This document shows, piece by piece, positions 22,028-33,693 of a stretch of 64,000 nt of DNA. The notes beneath the pieces were generated by a model. It was not told where the DNA came from. It was given only the letters and a program-made list of their open reading frames with translations, and did no database searches. Source of the DNA: Teratosphaeria epicoccoides (taxonomy: Eukaryota > Ascomycota > Dothideomycetes > Mycosphaerellales > Teratosphaeriaceae); assembly GCA_021401465.1 (NCBI GenBank), contig JADDMT010000094.1, forward strand, positions 1 through 64,000. Reading direction: 5' to 3'. Position 1 is the stretch's first letter, and each line of letters begins with the position of its first letter. The position numbers and the translations under genes were made by a program.

Positions 22028-22845
22028 GCACAACGTGACCGCCTTTCGCATGTTTGCCTACCGCACAATCTTCTGCGTTTGGCGATGGCGTCTCATCGGA
22101 GGCAGAAAAAGTGGAGTACAAATACCGCGAGCTTTGGGTACACAACAGCATTGCGTATGGCGAGCTTCGGGCGTAACTGGTGTGCGCCTCGAGGGGGTTA
22201 TGACTTGCGACTGCCGGCCGAGGAAAAGGACGTGAAGCATGTGGCCGTCCAAAGGAGATGACCGCTGGCAGCACAGATTACGACGACTTACGGATAACAT
22301 CAAGTGGCATGCATGACGCTCTATACCCACTACGTACGTGCATCACAAAGGATACCGGCGCTGTAAGATCATGAGGACAAAGACCTGTTCAGCAGATGAT
22401 GTGTATCTGCATGGCAGTTGTATACTAGACATTGAAACCGCGATTGTTGCCTTCAGCCCGGTCTTGCGCCGTGGTTCGACTTCAACACATGAAGTGACTC
22501 CTATCGCCATTTGCTCAGTACGCATATGAGCTCCCACACTCACTTTCGACCTACGTTTTGCGAGACCATCGGCTCCGTCCACACCTGCTGCAAGGCTTGG
22601 TGTATCTGGCCTCAAGGATGCCCCAGCAATGAGAGCCTCGGCCTTGAGTGCAGAAGCTGATGGCCTTCTGGAACACGTCTCCGCCATTGACACCGCCCCG
22701 TGGGTCCGGCGTCAGTTGCCCAGCCGTCCGACCCAGTGGACATCTGCATTCATCTATTTCCCTTGCAACGACATTGACTTGCATGGTGACGGTGGAGCCA
22801 AACAGAAGTTGCCTGAAGGGCCTTGTATTACCAAAAAATTATCCT
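22028..22845. other. Intergenic, no gene supported
   Basis: Short overlapping frames on both strands without recognisable features. Confidence 0.4.
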
Positions 22846-23388
22846 TCACGGGTGTAGGAAACACGTTGCGGTCTGAATATCGGCCCCTTCGCGGTCGAAG
22901 ATGTGACCAGGACCAGGGACGGCGCGAATGCTTTTCACGTATTTGACGTGCTTCCCGATCTTCTGGAACCAGGCCAGTTTTGATCGATGCAGATGTCTCT
23001 TGCGCGCGTCGCCGTACGTTGATACAAGGAACTTGAAGGTGTCCTCGGCGAAGAAGATATAGATGGTCCTTACGCATTTCTGGACATACGGACTGAGCGC
23101 CGGCACATCGCATCTTGTACGGCGCATGCGGTGGGCTCGTGCGCGCCCGATTTGCAAGCGCATACCCGCCGATGGTATATCTCGGTGCGGATTTCTCCTG
23201 GGAGCTCCCGAAAGGGCGATCGCGTGCTGCCGTCCAACATTCCAGTCACTCCATTGGGGAGTGGTACCGGGAGTCAGAAGTGGAATTCGAAAGGACGAAC
23301 TGGCTGGTCGTTCAACCGCATGTCTCAGCCGAAGTCGATCATTCCGGATACCTCTCGAACGGGCAAGTGGGAGTGGAAATGCTGGCAA
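22846..23388 (-). CDS. Possible small hypothetical protein (180 residues)
   Basis: The second half of this minus-strand frame reads like a real protein: V-R-T-I-Y-I-F-F-A-E-D-T-F-K-F, then L-A-W-F-Q-K-I-G-K-H-V-K-Y-V. That resembles a fungal family of small proteins in which an I-Y-x-x-N-x-F strand is followed by an I-G-x-x-N/H helix. The first half (Arg-rich) is less convincing, and the true start may be the internal ATG at 23163. A plus-strand frame at 23131-23580 overlaps it and looks less protein-like. The call is tentative. Confidence 0.3.
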   Translation of the reverse strand: MPAFPLPLARSRGIRNDRLRLRHAVERPASSSFRIPLLTPGTTPQWSDWNVGRQHAIALSGAPRRNPHRDIPSAGMRLQIGRARAHRMRRTRCDVPALSPYVQKCVRTIYIFFAEDTFKFLVSTYGDARKRHLHRSKLAWFQKIGKHVKYVKSIRAVPGPGHIFDREGADIQTATCFLHP

Positions 23389-24100
23389 TCAGGGAAATCT
23401 GCCAACTGCTCACCACCAAGGGAGACTGCTCAAGCAGGTACTCTGGTAATCTCTGTCCCTGACTTCATGCGAGGAACACTGTTGCCCAAGACCACCCATG
23501 CCTTCGCGCCGCCGGCCTCCCATCCCTTCGTCCTCGCACGCCGCCTACACCACTGCGCAGGCTTCACCACCACAACCTAAATTCAGTCGTTGCGAGAGCC
23601 GAGCCGTTGATTGGAATATAAGCAGGACGGCAGGAACGAGAAGCAAACTTGTCGTTTCGCCGCCTACAAGGCGACAATTTCGAGCTTACGCTAAGTTTGT
23701 TGCAATTGCAGTCGGCTGCACGACGGAGACTACCGTGAGCTATTTGAATCTCTTGAGGATCTATCAGGCAGTTGCATAGCGCATTCTACCCTGCCGGCGC
23801 TCCTCGTTTGGATCGGAAGATCATCAGGGTAGAGCCTGGTGACAAACGCGGGAGGAGCGATGTGTTAGTAGTATGGAGTATCGGGATCTTCGAGGGCCGA
23901 ATCCGAGGGTTTTTGTCCTCACATGAGAGGTTGAAGCAGTGCGTGAAGCGCATTAATTCAAGTCTCTCAGGCCTGTCTGTGCTGTCAAGTGTTTGTCTAT
24001 ATATGTATCACACGACCACTTCCATGATCCAGCAACATTATACAGCAAAGCCTCACAGCGATACACGGGACTTCCTTACAGCCTCACCCATGACGGGCCC
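23389..24100. other. Intergenic, no gene supported
   Basis: Downstream side of MSH6. No coding or repeat signature found. Confidence 0.4.
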
Positions 24101-27100
24101 TCAGAGAGCAGCGATAGCCCTTCTCAATACCTCCAAGCTCATCTCACTTGCACCTCTCCCCTCCTCTTCCTCAATCACATCACTCTCTTCCTTCAACATC
24201 CAGGCAACATCACTCAACATCCCCAACGGCATCCACCCACTGCCCTGTGCCTTCTCCAAGCTCTCCTTGATCCTCCCCGTATGCTCCCAGCTCTGCGCAG
24301 CCTGCTCCGCGCGATCAATAATCCTATTGTTGATGCCGCACATGGCTGCGCAATGCATGCCGTAGCTGCCCTCTGCCACGCCGTCTTCCAGCTTGTACAA
24401 GAAGGTGACGTCTCGAATCTCGTCCTCGACCTTGACGGCCATGCGCTTTGACGAAATCTCGGGATGCGTGGCAAATTCGGTTGCAAGCGAATGATAATGC
24501 GTGGCGAAGTATCCCAGCGCACCAACGTGGGTGGCTACATGGTGCAGCACGGCCTGAGCGACAGCAACGCCGTCGTAGCTGCTCGTGCCGCGACCGAGCT
24601 CGTCGAGGATGACGAGAGACCGTGGCGTGGCTTCGGAGAGAATCTTTTTGGTCTCGGACAGCTCGACCATGAAGGTACTTTGGCCGGCGAAGATGTTGTC
24701 TTGAGCACCCAGACGAGACATGATGCGGTCCACCGGCGCCATGCGGGCTGACTCGCAAGGCACGTAGCAGCCGATTTGTGCGAGGATGACTGCGACACAG
24801 GTCATGCGGAGCACAGTCGACTTGCCTGCTGCATTTGCGCCAGTGAGAAGCGTGATCGATGCCTGCGAGCCGCCGAGAGATATGTCGTTCGGGATGAAGT
24901 TGGCGGTGGTCTTGATGCAAGGATGGCGCAGCTCTTGGAAATGGAGTACACTGCGTGCATTGTCATCCTCGATGAACTCTGGTCGGCAAGATGGTGATCC
25001 CAGAGAGTTTGAGGCTTTGGCGAGCGAAATGAGACAGTCAAGCTGAGCCACGACTTTGACTGCCGCCAGCCAGATGGTGTAGTCCTGGTCAAAGCGCTCG
25101 AAGAAGCGGCCAGCCATAGCTTTGACGACCTGACCGTGCAACTCACGAGCCTCTTGCAAGTCGCGCACCAAGGCCTCAAGCTCCGGCGAGTACCAGCGCT
25201 TGACTGCTTTGGTGGCCGACATCTGCTTCCACGACTTGGGTATCGGCTTGGTGACTTTGTTCGGAACCTCGAGTTGATAGATCTCCTTGCCATTGTCTGT
25301 GAACTTGATTGCAGTAGATCCGAGGTCTTTTCGAGCACGATTGAGCAAATCTTGAAGCTGCTTCTCAACGTTGTCGATTCGCTCCTGGCTCTCGTCAAAA
25401 TCTTCTTCGACGCCATGCTGAGGGATGAACAGCCCATCCTCTTTGGCTTGGGTGCGCTCGAAGGCGTCTTTCCAGTGATGCAAAGCACCGGTCAGATCAG
25501 GCATCGACGAGATCAGCTGTCCGAGCACGCCTTCGCCAGAGCCGAATGAGCTGAGCAGAGACATAGTATATTCAATCTGCTCGAACCCTTCTAGCACCTT
25601 GACGAAGTCTTGGGGCCGGCAGCGACCGGCATGTACGCGCGAAATGAGACGCTCGAGATCTGGCAGCCTGCAAAGTGAAGCCGTGAAGCGGTCCATGACA
25701 GTGTCATCAGCGTTCAGGGCGTCTACTGCATCCAGCCTTTGGTTAATCTTGTGAGCGTCGGCTAGTGGGTGGCAAACCCATTGCCTCAACATGCGCTTAC
25801 CAAAGGGTGTGACGCAGCGATTGAGCATGGTGAACAGTGTGCCATCAGACGTGCCATCGCAGGTGTTGGCAAAGATCTCAAGATTGATCAAGCTCTGACC
25901 GTCAAGCACAAGGCTGGATGCTTTGCGAATAGGGTCGTACCAAGCGAAGTTGCCGCAGGTGACAAGGTCGCGCTCGATCTTCAGAGTGCTCAAGTACCAG
26001 ACCAGAGCACCAAGTGCAGAGAAGACGAGCTCTTTCTCCTTGGCCTCTCGCAGGACTGTGGGCCAAGTGTCAACCGAGTCCTCGATGGATTTGTCAAAAT
26101 AGCCTTCGCCATCGATCTTCATGCGGGTCTTGTCAGCAGTCAGGAACTCTTTGTCAGGTTTCAGATAATTCCAGATGGTCGTTGGAGCGGTATTGTTCTT
26201 CAAAATCCGAAGTGCCTTTGCTGATATGCAACTCTTCTCCAGCAGCAGCTCGCCCGGCCGGGTTTGAGCGACAAAGGTCTCGAAGCGGGTCATGTCTGCA
26301 TCGTCGACCCATTCAGCGAGATGGAATTGTGCGGTTGCTGTATCGACGAACGCAATGCCGAAGGCTGGCCGCCCGTCCTTCTCAACCTCCTTGATCGCCG
26401 CGCAGTAGGTCGCCATGTCATCTTGCAGCATCCCACCATCAACCAGAGTGCCACCGGTAAGTACAGAAGCCAGCTCTCTGCGGATGACCTTCTCTTCCTT
26501 CTTAGCTTTCTTGTCATCGCGCTCACGCATATCTTTGCCAAGAGCGGTCTCCATCTGGTCGACCCTTGCGATCTTGAAGCCTTTGGCCACGAATTGGTTG
26601 GCCCAATGATCCAAGCTCGCCTCTGGAACCCCCACCATCCTCATGTTGACGCGGTCCGTCAGCTTCAGATCGAATAGCTGATGACCGACCGTCGCATCGT
26701 TCTCATAAAGCTCGTAAAACTTGCCCTTCTTGAAGAAGACTATGGTATCCCAGAACTTGCACTTAATATCCCAATACTGCTTTTCAAAGGGCGAGAAGTT
26801 ACTCCATGCCATCGGCGGAACATACAGCGTCCGCGGGTCGTAGTCGGGATGATCAGGCGGATTGCGGTCAGCGTCCAGAATGTGGGCAAGCCATGGATAC
26901 CGCTCGGACGGATCTGTTGCGTGAGCTTTGGGCTTCTTCGCCGGGCCTGACGATTGCTGTGGCTTCTTCAGCGGTGCCTTCCGAGGCCCGGTCGGCGCAG
27001 GTCTGTCAAGATCGAATGTCCACTGCTGAGCAGTCGACGTGGTCGGTATCTCCTCACTCTCTTCCATGGGCAGAGCGGGAGGCGAGGGCGACGGCTTGTC

Positions 27101-27920
27101 GGCGCTTTTGCGTGACGTCGATGCCGAAGACTTCTTGCCCTTCTTCGTCTTGACGGGCTGCTCATCGTCGCCCAGATCATCTGCTACCACAAAATCGTCC
27201 ATGTCGTCTGCGTCCTTCTTGTTAGCTTGCGTACTGTGTGTGACCGCCAGAGCGTCAACCAGTCGTGCGGCGGGCGGAGACATCGTTGATAGTGGCAGTA
27301 GACTGTTGAAGACTACGCCTTGCTGGTGAGTAGATCTCATCAATGCGACAAGGTTTACATACCATCACCCTCCTCCATAGCGGCCTGTGTCGCTGCATCG
27401 AAGCCAAATTCGTCGTCCGAGTCGTCCTTGACGCGGATGCGTCTTCTCTTCGCAGCTCTGCCATTGCCAGAGAGCGGCTTGAAGACATCATCCTCGTCGG
27501 CATCGTCGTCGGACTCGGCGTAGTTGACCTGCATCTTGGCCTTGCGAGACGGACTGGAGGAGTTCGTGCCTGGTGTTTCTGTTAGCACGCCAGCTTTCCG
27601 CCGTATGAAGTTGGACAGATGACTCTACCATTCTCCTTGCCCTTTCGATTGGCCAACGAGCTCACCGCCGGTGGGCTCGAGGACAGAGCGGTGCCACTGC
27701 TGGGAGCCGGGGTGATGTCTGCCGGGGACGGAGGCGGCTTGGTGGTGCCGGACGTGCCATTGGTGTCTGCTGTCCTCTTTGCTGGCGTGACCGATGATGC
27801 TTTAAAGAAGCCTGCGATACTCTGCTGTTTCGAGCGTGACTTGGACTGGCTGCTTCCTGACTTCTTGAGCGTGGGTGGTTTGGGCGTGGCGATCTCGTTG
27901 CCTTCGATGCCTCGGGCCAT
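24101..27920 (-). CDS. MSH6: DNA mismatch repair protein MSH6
   Basis: Exons 27920-27629, 27569-27363 and 27312-24101; about 1236 residues. Intron 1 (59 bp) is phase 1. Intron 2 is taken as 27313-27362 (phase 1), with other acceptors possible. Near the N-terminus Q-Q-S-I-A-G-F-F is a PCNA-interacting (PIP) box. An acidic disordered region with K-R-R-R-I-R follows. The mismatch-binding domain has K-G-K-F-Y-E-L-Y-E, containing the Phe-x-Glu that stacks on the mismatch. The ATPase has Walker A T-G-A-N-A-A-G-K-S-T, Walker B L-V-I-L-D-E-L-G-R-G-T, and the S-Y-D-G and T-H-Y-H motifs. With MSH2 it forms MutS-alpha, which recognises base mismatches and small loops. It is divergent from FPGS across about 200 bases. 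All key residues are intact. Confidence 0.96.
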
Positions 27921-28120
27921 CTTGCACGATGAGCTTGTCAATGAGAGCACAGGACCAATGCCATCAAAAGGAGACGCGACGGGGAGGCTCGCGTATCTTT
28001 CGTGTTTCGCGGACCTACAGGAAATCGCAAACCTCGGGAAGGACCCGAGGCAACATGAATCATGGAGCACAACCTGAAGAAGCAGCTTCTCAATAATTAA
28101 TCACAACGACCACGCGCGCA
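27921..28120. promoter_or_regulatory. Short divergent promoter between MSH6 and FPGS
   Basis: 200 bases lie between the two start codons and must drive both genes. No TATA box was seen. The palindrome CGCGCG-like run near 28112-28118 and an ATTAATTAAT-like AT patch near 28092-28102 are the only notable elements. Confidence 0.5.
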
Positions 28121-29784
28121 ATGAATCCTGTTCACGTGCGTCGGTCGTGTCTGTGGCAGCAGGCGGGCCGGAAAAGATGCTACATCACAGCAAATGGCCC
28201 ACGCGACTACAATGCGGCCGTGCAAGCGCTCAACTCCCTCCAAAGCAACGCCTCCATCGTAGCAGCCCTTCAAAAAGCCGGGCCAGGGCGGAACAAACTC
28301 GCCATACCGGAGATGGAGGGATGGGTGCGGCGGATAGGATACGAGGTGCGCCCACCGCCCTCGCTCGCAGGCAGGTCACGAGCTAAGTATTGTCTCTCGT
28401 CTAGCCGTCCGACTTTGACATCCTCAATCCTGTTCACATTGCCGGTACCAAGGGCAAAGGCTCCACATCTTCCTTCATTTCCTCCATCCTAGCACAGTAC
28501 CTCCCAAGCAAGAAGAGCATACATGCAGAGCGTCTGCCCTCAAGTGTGGGCCTGTACGCATCACCACACCTCCGCTTCGTACGAGAGCGTATCAAGATCG
28601 ATAATCAGCCCGTCTCCGAAGAGCTGTTCGCAAAGTCCTTCTGGGAGGTATGGGATCGTTTGGAGTCAACAACACCTCAGCCCACCTCCCGCCACCCTGA
28701 GCCGAGGAACACGAAAGGGAAGCCGATCTACTTCCACTTCTTGACACTGGTGGCACTCGATCGCTACATGAAAGACAAGGTGGGCACGGCAGTCATTGAG
28801 TGCGGTGTTGGGGGAGAGTATGACACCACGAATATCCTGCAAAAGCCTTTGACGACGGGCGTCACGAGCTTGGGCATCGATCACGAAGGATTGTTGGGTA
28901 ATACGATCGAAAGGATAGCATGGCACAAGGCTGGCATATTCAAACCTGGCGTGCCGGCATTCACGGCACCGCAACCCGAGTCTGCTCTTCGGGTCATGCA
29001 TGAGAGAGCTAAGGAGCGCAATACCGAGCTGCACGTCGTGCCCGAGCACCAATCCCTCCAATCGATCAAGCTTGGCCTGCAAGGCGACTTCCAACGCATC
29101 AACGCTTCTCTAGCCATCGCAGTCGCATCTTCTCATCTCTCCCGCCTGGGCTTCACCAGCCTGCCTGATCCTCTCAATCCAGCTTCCGACCTCCCAACGG
29201 AATTCGTTACAGGCCTCGAATCAACGCGTCTTGGCGGTCGATGCGAGTGCCGTGCAGACGGCAAGCTGCGAAATCTGTTTTGGTACATTGACGGCGGCCA
29301 CACGCTCGAAAGCATCGACATGGCCGCCCGCTGGTTCGCAGCTGTCACCTCGCCAGACGCTGTCAGGATTCTAGTATTCAATCAACAGACTCGTGACGCC
29401 CGGGCACTCGCCACACGGCTGCACCAGACTCTTGCTATTGCACTGAACGATGACAGACCATTCAAACACGCAATCTTTTGCTCGAACATCACGTCCACGT
29501 CCGCGGGATATAAGCCGGACCTGGTTTCAATGAATACGAGCAAAGAGGACCTGAGAAATCTGAGGGTACAGAGGGAGCTCGCCCAAGCCTATGACTCAAT
29601 CGATCCGGCAGCGGAGGTGCATGTGCTGCCATCTATCGAAGAGGCTGTTCATGGTGCGAGAGAGCTAGGCGGCGAGACTGGGAAGAGAGTCGAGGTATTG
29701 GTGACAGGGAGTTTGCATCTAGTCGGCGGCTTAATCGAGGTTCTCGAAAGCGAGACTGAAGCTGCTTCTGTGTCGAAACTTTGA
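28121..29784 (+). CDS. Folylpolyglutamate synthase
   Basis: Exons 28121-28345 and 28405-29784; phase-0 intron of 59 bp; 534 residues. The N-terminus (R-R-S-C-L-W-Q-Q-A-G-R-K-R) is basic and could target mitochondria. The Mur-ligase P-loop G-T-K-G-K-G-S-T-S is encoded just after the splice. Then come L-Y-A-S-P-H-L, the E-C-G-V-G-G-E-Y-D-T-T-N catalytic segment and G-I-D-H-E-G-L-L-G-N-T. The enzyme adds glutamates to folates using ATP, keeping them in cytosol and mitochondria. An extra segment of about ten residues sits between Q-Y-L-P-S-K-K and V-G-L-Y, where most homologues are shorter. It is open and may be a small insertion. Confidence 0.94.
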
Positions 29785-30022
29785 GGCATGGTGAAAGAAG
29801 AGAGAGTTCGCAAGGGACCGACAGCAATGCATGCATCTACGGACGCCTTTCCGAAATCTTGTACCTCTCTTAGCGTGTCGCCTTGACGTGACCAATCATT
29901 AATCCCCCGCCCTGATTCATGCTCGCCCACGTCTTCTCACCCCCAGCAATCACTACATCCTTGCCCATCTCCCCATGCATACATTCCCCCCTTCTTCCAA
30001 CATCCTCCTACAAAATCATAAC

Positions 30023-31391
30023 ATGGCTTCGGCCATCCGTCTCCTCAGCCGCCTCGGCATCGTATCCGCAACCGCAGTAGGTATCTACGCCATCATTCTC
30101 GGCTTACTCTTGACTCCGAACCTGCAGCGCTTTGCGCTTTACGCTCACAAGATCAACACGCTATTTCTTGGGGATGATCTGCACAACGGTGAAGTTTTCG
30201 GCTTCGCAAAGAACCAAGTCACGCCGTTTGAGCTGGAGACGCGGGATGGAGAGAGCTTATTTGCGTGGCACATCTTACCTGTTGATGTTTACGCGAGATT
30301 CCAGGATGAATTGACTAGGGAGGCGAGGGGGGCGTTTGAGGCGACGAGGGCGTTTGCGTTGTTGAAGAAAGAGGTGGGGACCAGGGTCGTGGTGTCTTGT
30401 ACGTTACTTACCTTTCATTGCTCTATAACGACATCAATGGCCATTCCCGCTGATCGATGGAAGAAGGAAAAGTCCACGGCAACGCCGGCCACCTAGCTCA
30501 GAGCCTGCGCAGGCAGTCCTACCGTCTCATTGTCTCGCAGCCGAATACGCATCTCCTGGCTCTCGATTATCGGGGTTTCGGGCTCTCCAGCGGCACTCCG
30601 ACGGAAGCAGGCCTGATCGCGGACGGCACGGCGCTACTGGATTGGCTCCTCGAAGTCGTGGGAGTCCCGCCCGAACGTATCGTGATTCTGGGGCAGAGTC
30701 TCGGAACTGCTGTCAGCAGTGCCGTGGCGTTGCAGTTTGCGGATCCGGGGAGTGGGTTGATTCCTCAGAAGGCGAGAGAGCTGCGACAGGTTCTGCAGGA
30801 TGGAGCTGTTCGAAAACCGATCACATTCGCTGGCATCATCCTCGTGGCGCCCTTCTCCAGCCTACCCAGCTTGCTTCTGACCTACCGCATCGGCGGCGTG
30901 CTTCCCCTCTTACTCCCGCTTCGACCCTTCCCTTGGCTAGCCTCAAGACTCACAAGCACCATGGTCGATCAATGGCTTTCTGCGGAGCGACTCGCAGCAT
31001 ACTACCAGGCTGTCGCCTCCCAGCCTCACCTCATACAAGGTGCAGATGGGAGGAACATGGGTGGTTTGCACGTCTTCCACTCCAGGCGGGACATGGATAT
31101 CCCATTCCACCAGACCGAAATGATTTGTGAACGGATGTTCGAGGGGACGAGTGAGAAAGGATTGGGGTGCTTGGACGGAAGGGAAGGACCGACGGTGGTG
31201 GATGTGAAGAGGGAGGGGAGGGCGAGGGTGAGGTTTGAGATTCTGGAGTATGGAGGTAATAATGAAGTTTCATGTTAATGTGCGTGGAGTGGTGAACTGA
31301 CATCCGCTTCGCAACAGGACATAACAGGATCATTACGCATACGCCGGTCGCTGTCGGCATTGTTCGAGCGTTTGAGGATTTGTGGGATTGA
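30023..31391 (+). CDS. Membrane-anchored alpha/beta hydrolase (ABHD12/BEM46-like)
   Basis: Exons 30023-30398, 30473-31255 and 31318-31391; introns of 74 and 62 bp, both phase 1; about 410 residues. The start chosen is the ATG giving M-A-S-A-I-R-L-L; an in-frame ATG at 29975 exists upstream. A single N-terminal transmembrane helix (about residues 12-32) precedes the hydrolase fold. Splicing creates the F-H-G-N-A-G-H oxyanion segment. L-D-Y-R-G-F-G-L-S-S-G and the nucleophile elbow G-Q-S-L-G follow. The Asp is probably in H-S-R-R-D-M-D-I-P and the His in the last exon (G-G-H-N-R). Family members hydrolyse lysophospholipids or monoacylglycerols; the substrate here is unknown. Confidence 0.88.
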
Positions 31392-31480
31392 GGCTCACTC
31401 GGCAGGTTGATGAAACGAAGCGTGATCGATCACGGGTATCATGTAAATGACTCCAGCAGCGTAAATAGTAAGGTATGCCA

Positions 31481-33373
31481 TCAACCCTCAGATATCCTCA
31501 CACTTTTCCTCACCGCCCGCTTTGGCCTCCCGCTGTTTGTCTTTTCGTCCTCTGCCGGTCCATCGGCAGTCTTAGCGTCACCGTCCGTTGCAGCAGAAGC
31601 GGCAGTAGCTGTCTGCTCCTTCTCCGCCTCAACAGCGATCGGCGTCGCGGGCTTCTTCTCGTTCTTCGCCGTCGACAAGCCAGTGACAATACTCGGCTTT
31701 CTCCCCGGCTTCTTCGCCGACGAGACCGGCGTTGCCATGGGTGTACTTTTGGGAACCGTGGCTCTCTTGATGTACTTGATATTCGGCTTCGGCCTTGCCT
31801 TCTCTTCGACTGTAGAGGTCACCGGCGTGTTCTCCTTACTAGCACCACTGTCCTCTGTGACATCTCCAGTGCCGGCGACTCTGAGTGGTAAGCGCATCAT
31901 CAGATGCGACTCAGGAGCTCGCTTGCATCGAGTCATGACTCCTTCCATATGCTTCCTCACCTCGTCGGGGGGCTTGACCCACTTTTTCACAAACTCGGGT
32001 AATTCTTCTAGGCTGTATTTGACTTCCAGCATCAATGTGACGGGCTGCCAATATTCTTTGACAGGGTCCAGGCCGGTGGTATCTGCAGCATGCCGTCCTT
32101 TGCGCGTGACCAGGAACGAAGCGAGCAAGTGGTTCTTTGACAGATTCTCGAGGATGGAGTATTGCGGGAATAAGAAGCGGTCTTCTGTTGCTCCAGGAGT
32201 GTTGAAGGCGAGAATGACTGGGTGACGAGTTGGTGCGGTCGGTGGAGCCCATTTTTGGCCTTGCGGAGCTTGGTAAGGCGGAGCCGGAGCAACAGGCGGA
32301 CGCTGCGTCGGCGTATATGACTGCTGGATTGGCTGCGGCTGAGGTGGTTGCTGAGGTGCGAATGTTTGGCCCGAAGCAGTGACTTCTTGCTTCAGCTTGA
32401 CATCTGCAGAAGAATCGTATTGTACGACATTCTCGCTTGCTCTCGCCTTCGCCTCAGCCTCCCTCGCTGCCTTTTCTTCGGCTTCCTTCTCCTGCTTGAT
32501 CTGCTGCTGAAGCTCATCGATATGCCGCTGGAACACCTTCAGCTGGTCCTGACTAGCATTGCCGGTAGCAACCTCTTTCATGAGACTCTTGAGCTCCGGA
32601 TCAGATGAAGCACGGGCAGCCAGCTTGCTGATGACCGGATCGGGCCCGGCCTTCTTGTCCGGTAGTGGCAGCTGCTGTGGTCGGGACGGTGTCGGCGTTC
32701 TACCCGCGGCCGGAGTCGGCAGATTTCTAGACTGCCCAGCCTGGGCGATTGGGGCATGTGTGCGGCTCTGCTGATATGGCTGCTGCGGCGTATATTGCTG
32801 TGGACGATATTGCTGCCCATACTGCGCCTGCCCGACAGGCGCTACATACTGCTTCGGAGGCGGGGGTGGCCGCGCTATCGGCTTCTCCTCCACGTACATG
32901 GAGCACTGGAAGATGTGTGGCTCGATCCTGATGCGACACTCGCCCTTCAACTTCTGCCATTTCGGGTCGGGATTGTCGGGCGGAGGCGGCTTGGCGTTCT
33001 TGCCCGTCTCTGGCTTCACCCAATACCGCTCGAACAGTCCTTCGCACGTCCACCTTGACTGCGACCGGATGAATGATGCCTGCAGGACGGCGCTGGCCGC
33101 AACGCTCTGGTATTCGGCGTCGGAGAGGCTGCTTGACTGCGGGACGGGAGTGGTGGGTAGTGGCCGGCCATCGATGACTTTCAAAGGTGCACGTGATGGT
33201 CGTCTCTCTGCACTGAAGGGCGTCGAGACAGTGGGTGATTGGAAGACAGTCGTCTGCTGGATGTCTGTCGATAGTCTGGGCTTCTTCGCAATAGGTGTCG
33301 CGACTGTCTTTGACGGCCTCCCGGCGCTCCTCTTCACTCCAGCCAGTGGATCGACCTCTATGATCTGCGCCAT
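31481..33373 (-). CDS. SWC3: SWR1 chromatin-remodelling complex subunit Swc3
   Basis: Single exon; 630 residues from the ATG of M-A-Q-I-I-E-V-D-P. The frame is open upstream through eleven Met-Glu-Lys repeats to 33472, so longer starts are possible. The N-terminal conserved block includes R-W-T-C-E-G-L-F-E-R-Y-W-V-K-P, P-D-N-P-D-P-K-W and C-R-I-R-I-E-P-H-I-F. A Gln/Pro-rich linker and a charged coiled coil (Q-R-H-I-D-E-L-Q-Q-Q-I-K-Q-E-K-E-A) follow. A second conserved block contains F-L-F-P-Q-Y-S-I-L-E-N-L and G-L-D-P-V-K-E-Y-W-Q-P. The tail is Lys/Arg-rich. The SWR1 complex swaps H2A for H2A.Z in nucleosomes. It is divergent from the nuclear orphan at 33694. Confidence 0.82.
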   Translation of the reverse strand: MAQIIEVDPLAGVKRSAGRPSKTVATPIAKKPRLSTDIQQTTVFQSPTVSTPFSAERRPSRAPLKVIDGRPLPTTPVPQSSSLSDAEYQSVAASAVLQASFIRSQSRWTCEGLFERYWVKPETGKNAKPPPPDNPDPKWQKLKGECRIRIEPHIFQCSMYVEEKPIARPPPPPKQYVAPVGQAQYGQQYRPQQYTPQQPYQQSRTHAPIAQAGQSRNLPTPAAGRTPTPSRPQQLPLPDKKAGPDPVISKLAARASSDPELKSLMKEVATGNASQDQLKVFQRHIDELQQQIKQEKEAEEKAAREAEAKARASENVVQYDSSADVKLKQEVTASGQTFAPQQPPQPQPIQQSYTPTQRPPVAPAPPYQAPQGQKWAPPTAPTRHPVILAFNTPGATEDRFLFPQYSILENLSKNHLLASFLVTRKGRHAADTTGLDPVKEYWQPVTLMLEVKYSLEELPEFVKKWVKPPDEVRKHMEGVMTRCKRAPESHLMMRLPLRVAGTGDVTEDSGASKENTPVTSTVEEKARPKPNIKYIKRATVPKSTPMATPVSSAKKPGRKPSIVTGLSTAKNEKKPATPIAVEAEKEQTATAASAATDGDAKTADGPAEDEKTNSGRPKRAVRKSVRISEG

Positions 33374-33480
33374 CTTCTCCATCTTCTCCATCTTCTCCAT
33401 CTTCTCCATCTTCTCCATCTTCTCCATCTTCTCCATCTTCTCCATCTTCTCCATCTTCTCCATCTTCTCCATCTTCTCCC
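33371..33480 (-). repeat. 9-bp minisatellite, about 12 copies, at the Swc3 translation start
   Basis: The plus-strand unit is CATCTTCTC, nearly perfect over about 110 bases. On the minus strand each unit provides an in-frame ATG for Swc3 (Met-Glu-Lys repeats). In a second frame it codes Gly-Glu-Asp repeats reachable from another ATG at 33506. Because the unit is nine bases, copy number changes do not shift the Swc3 frame. Confidence 0.95.
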
Positions 33481-33693
33481 GTGCTCGTCACTGCTTCCTC
33501 CGCCACCGCATGTCAAACATCAGAAAGCCGAAAAGGGAAGGTGCATTCCATTTTGAAGATTGACTAAGCGGAGATTGTTCGGAGAGTGTCCGTGGCGCGG
33601 GGCGGCTGTAAACAACGGACCTTCACAGTCAACAGCTTCAATAATGCCAGATGTATGTATATGTCGTGCGGTCATGGTAACAAGATAGGTAGC

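Noticed and set aside
22846..23580. Plus-strand frames at 23063-23580
   Set aside because: They overlap the tentative minus-strand gene and look less protein-like; neither is certain.
32727..33506. Minus-strand frame beginning with Gly-Glu-Asp repeats (259 residues)
   Set aside because: Alternate frame through the minisatellite and Swc3; no conserved features after the repeat. Kept only as a possible overlapping upstream frame.
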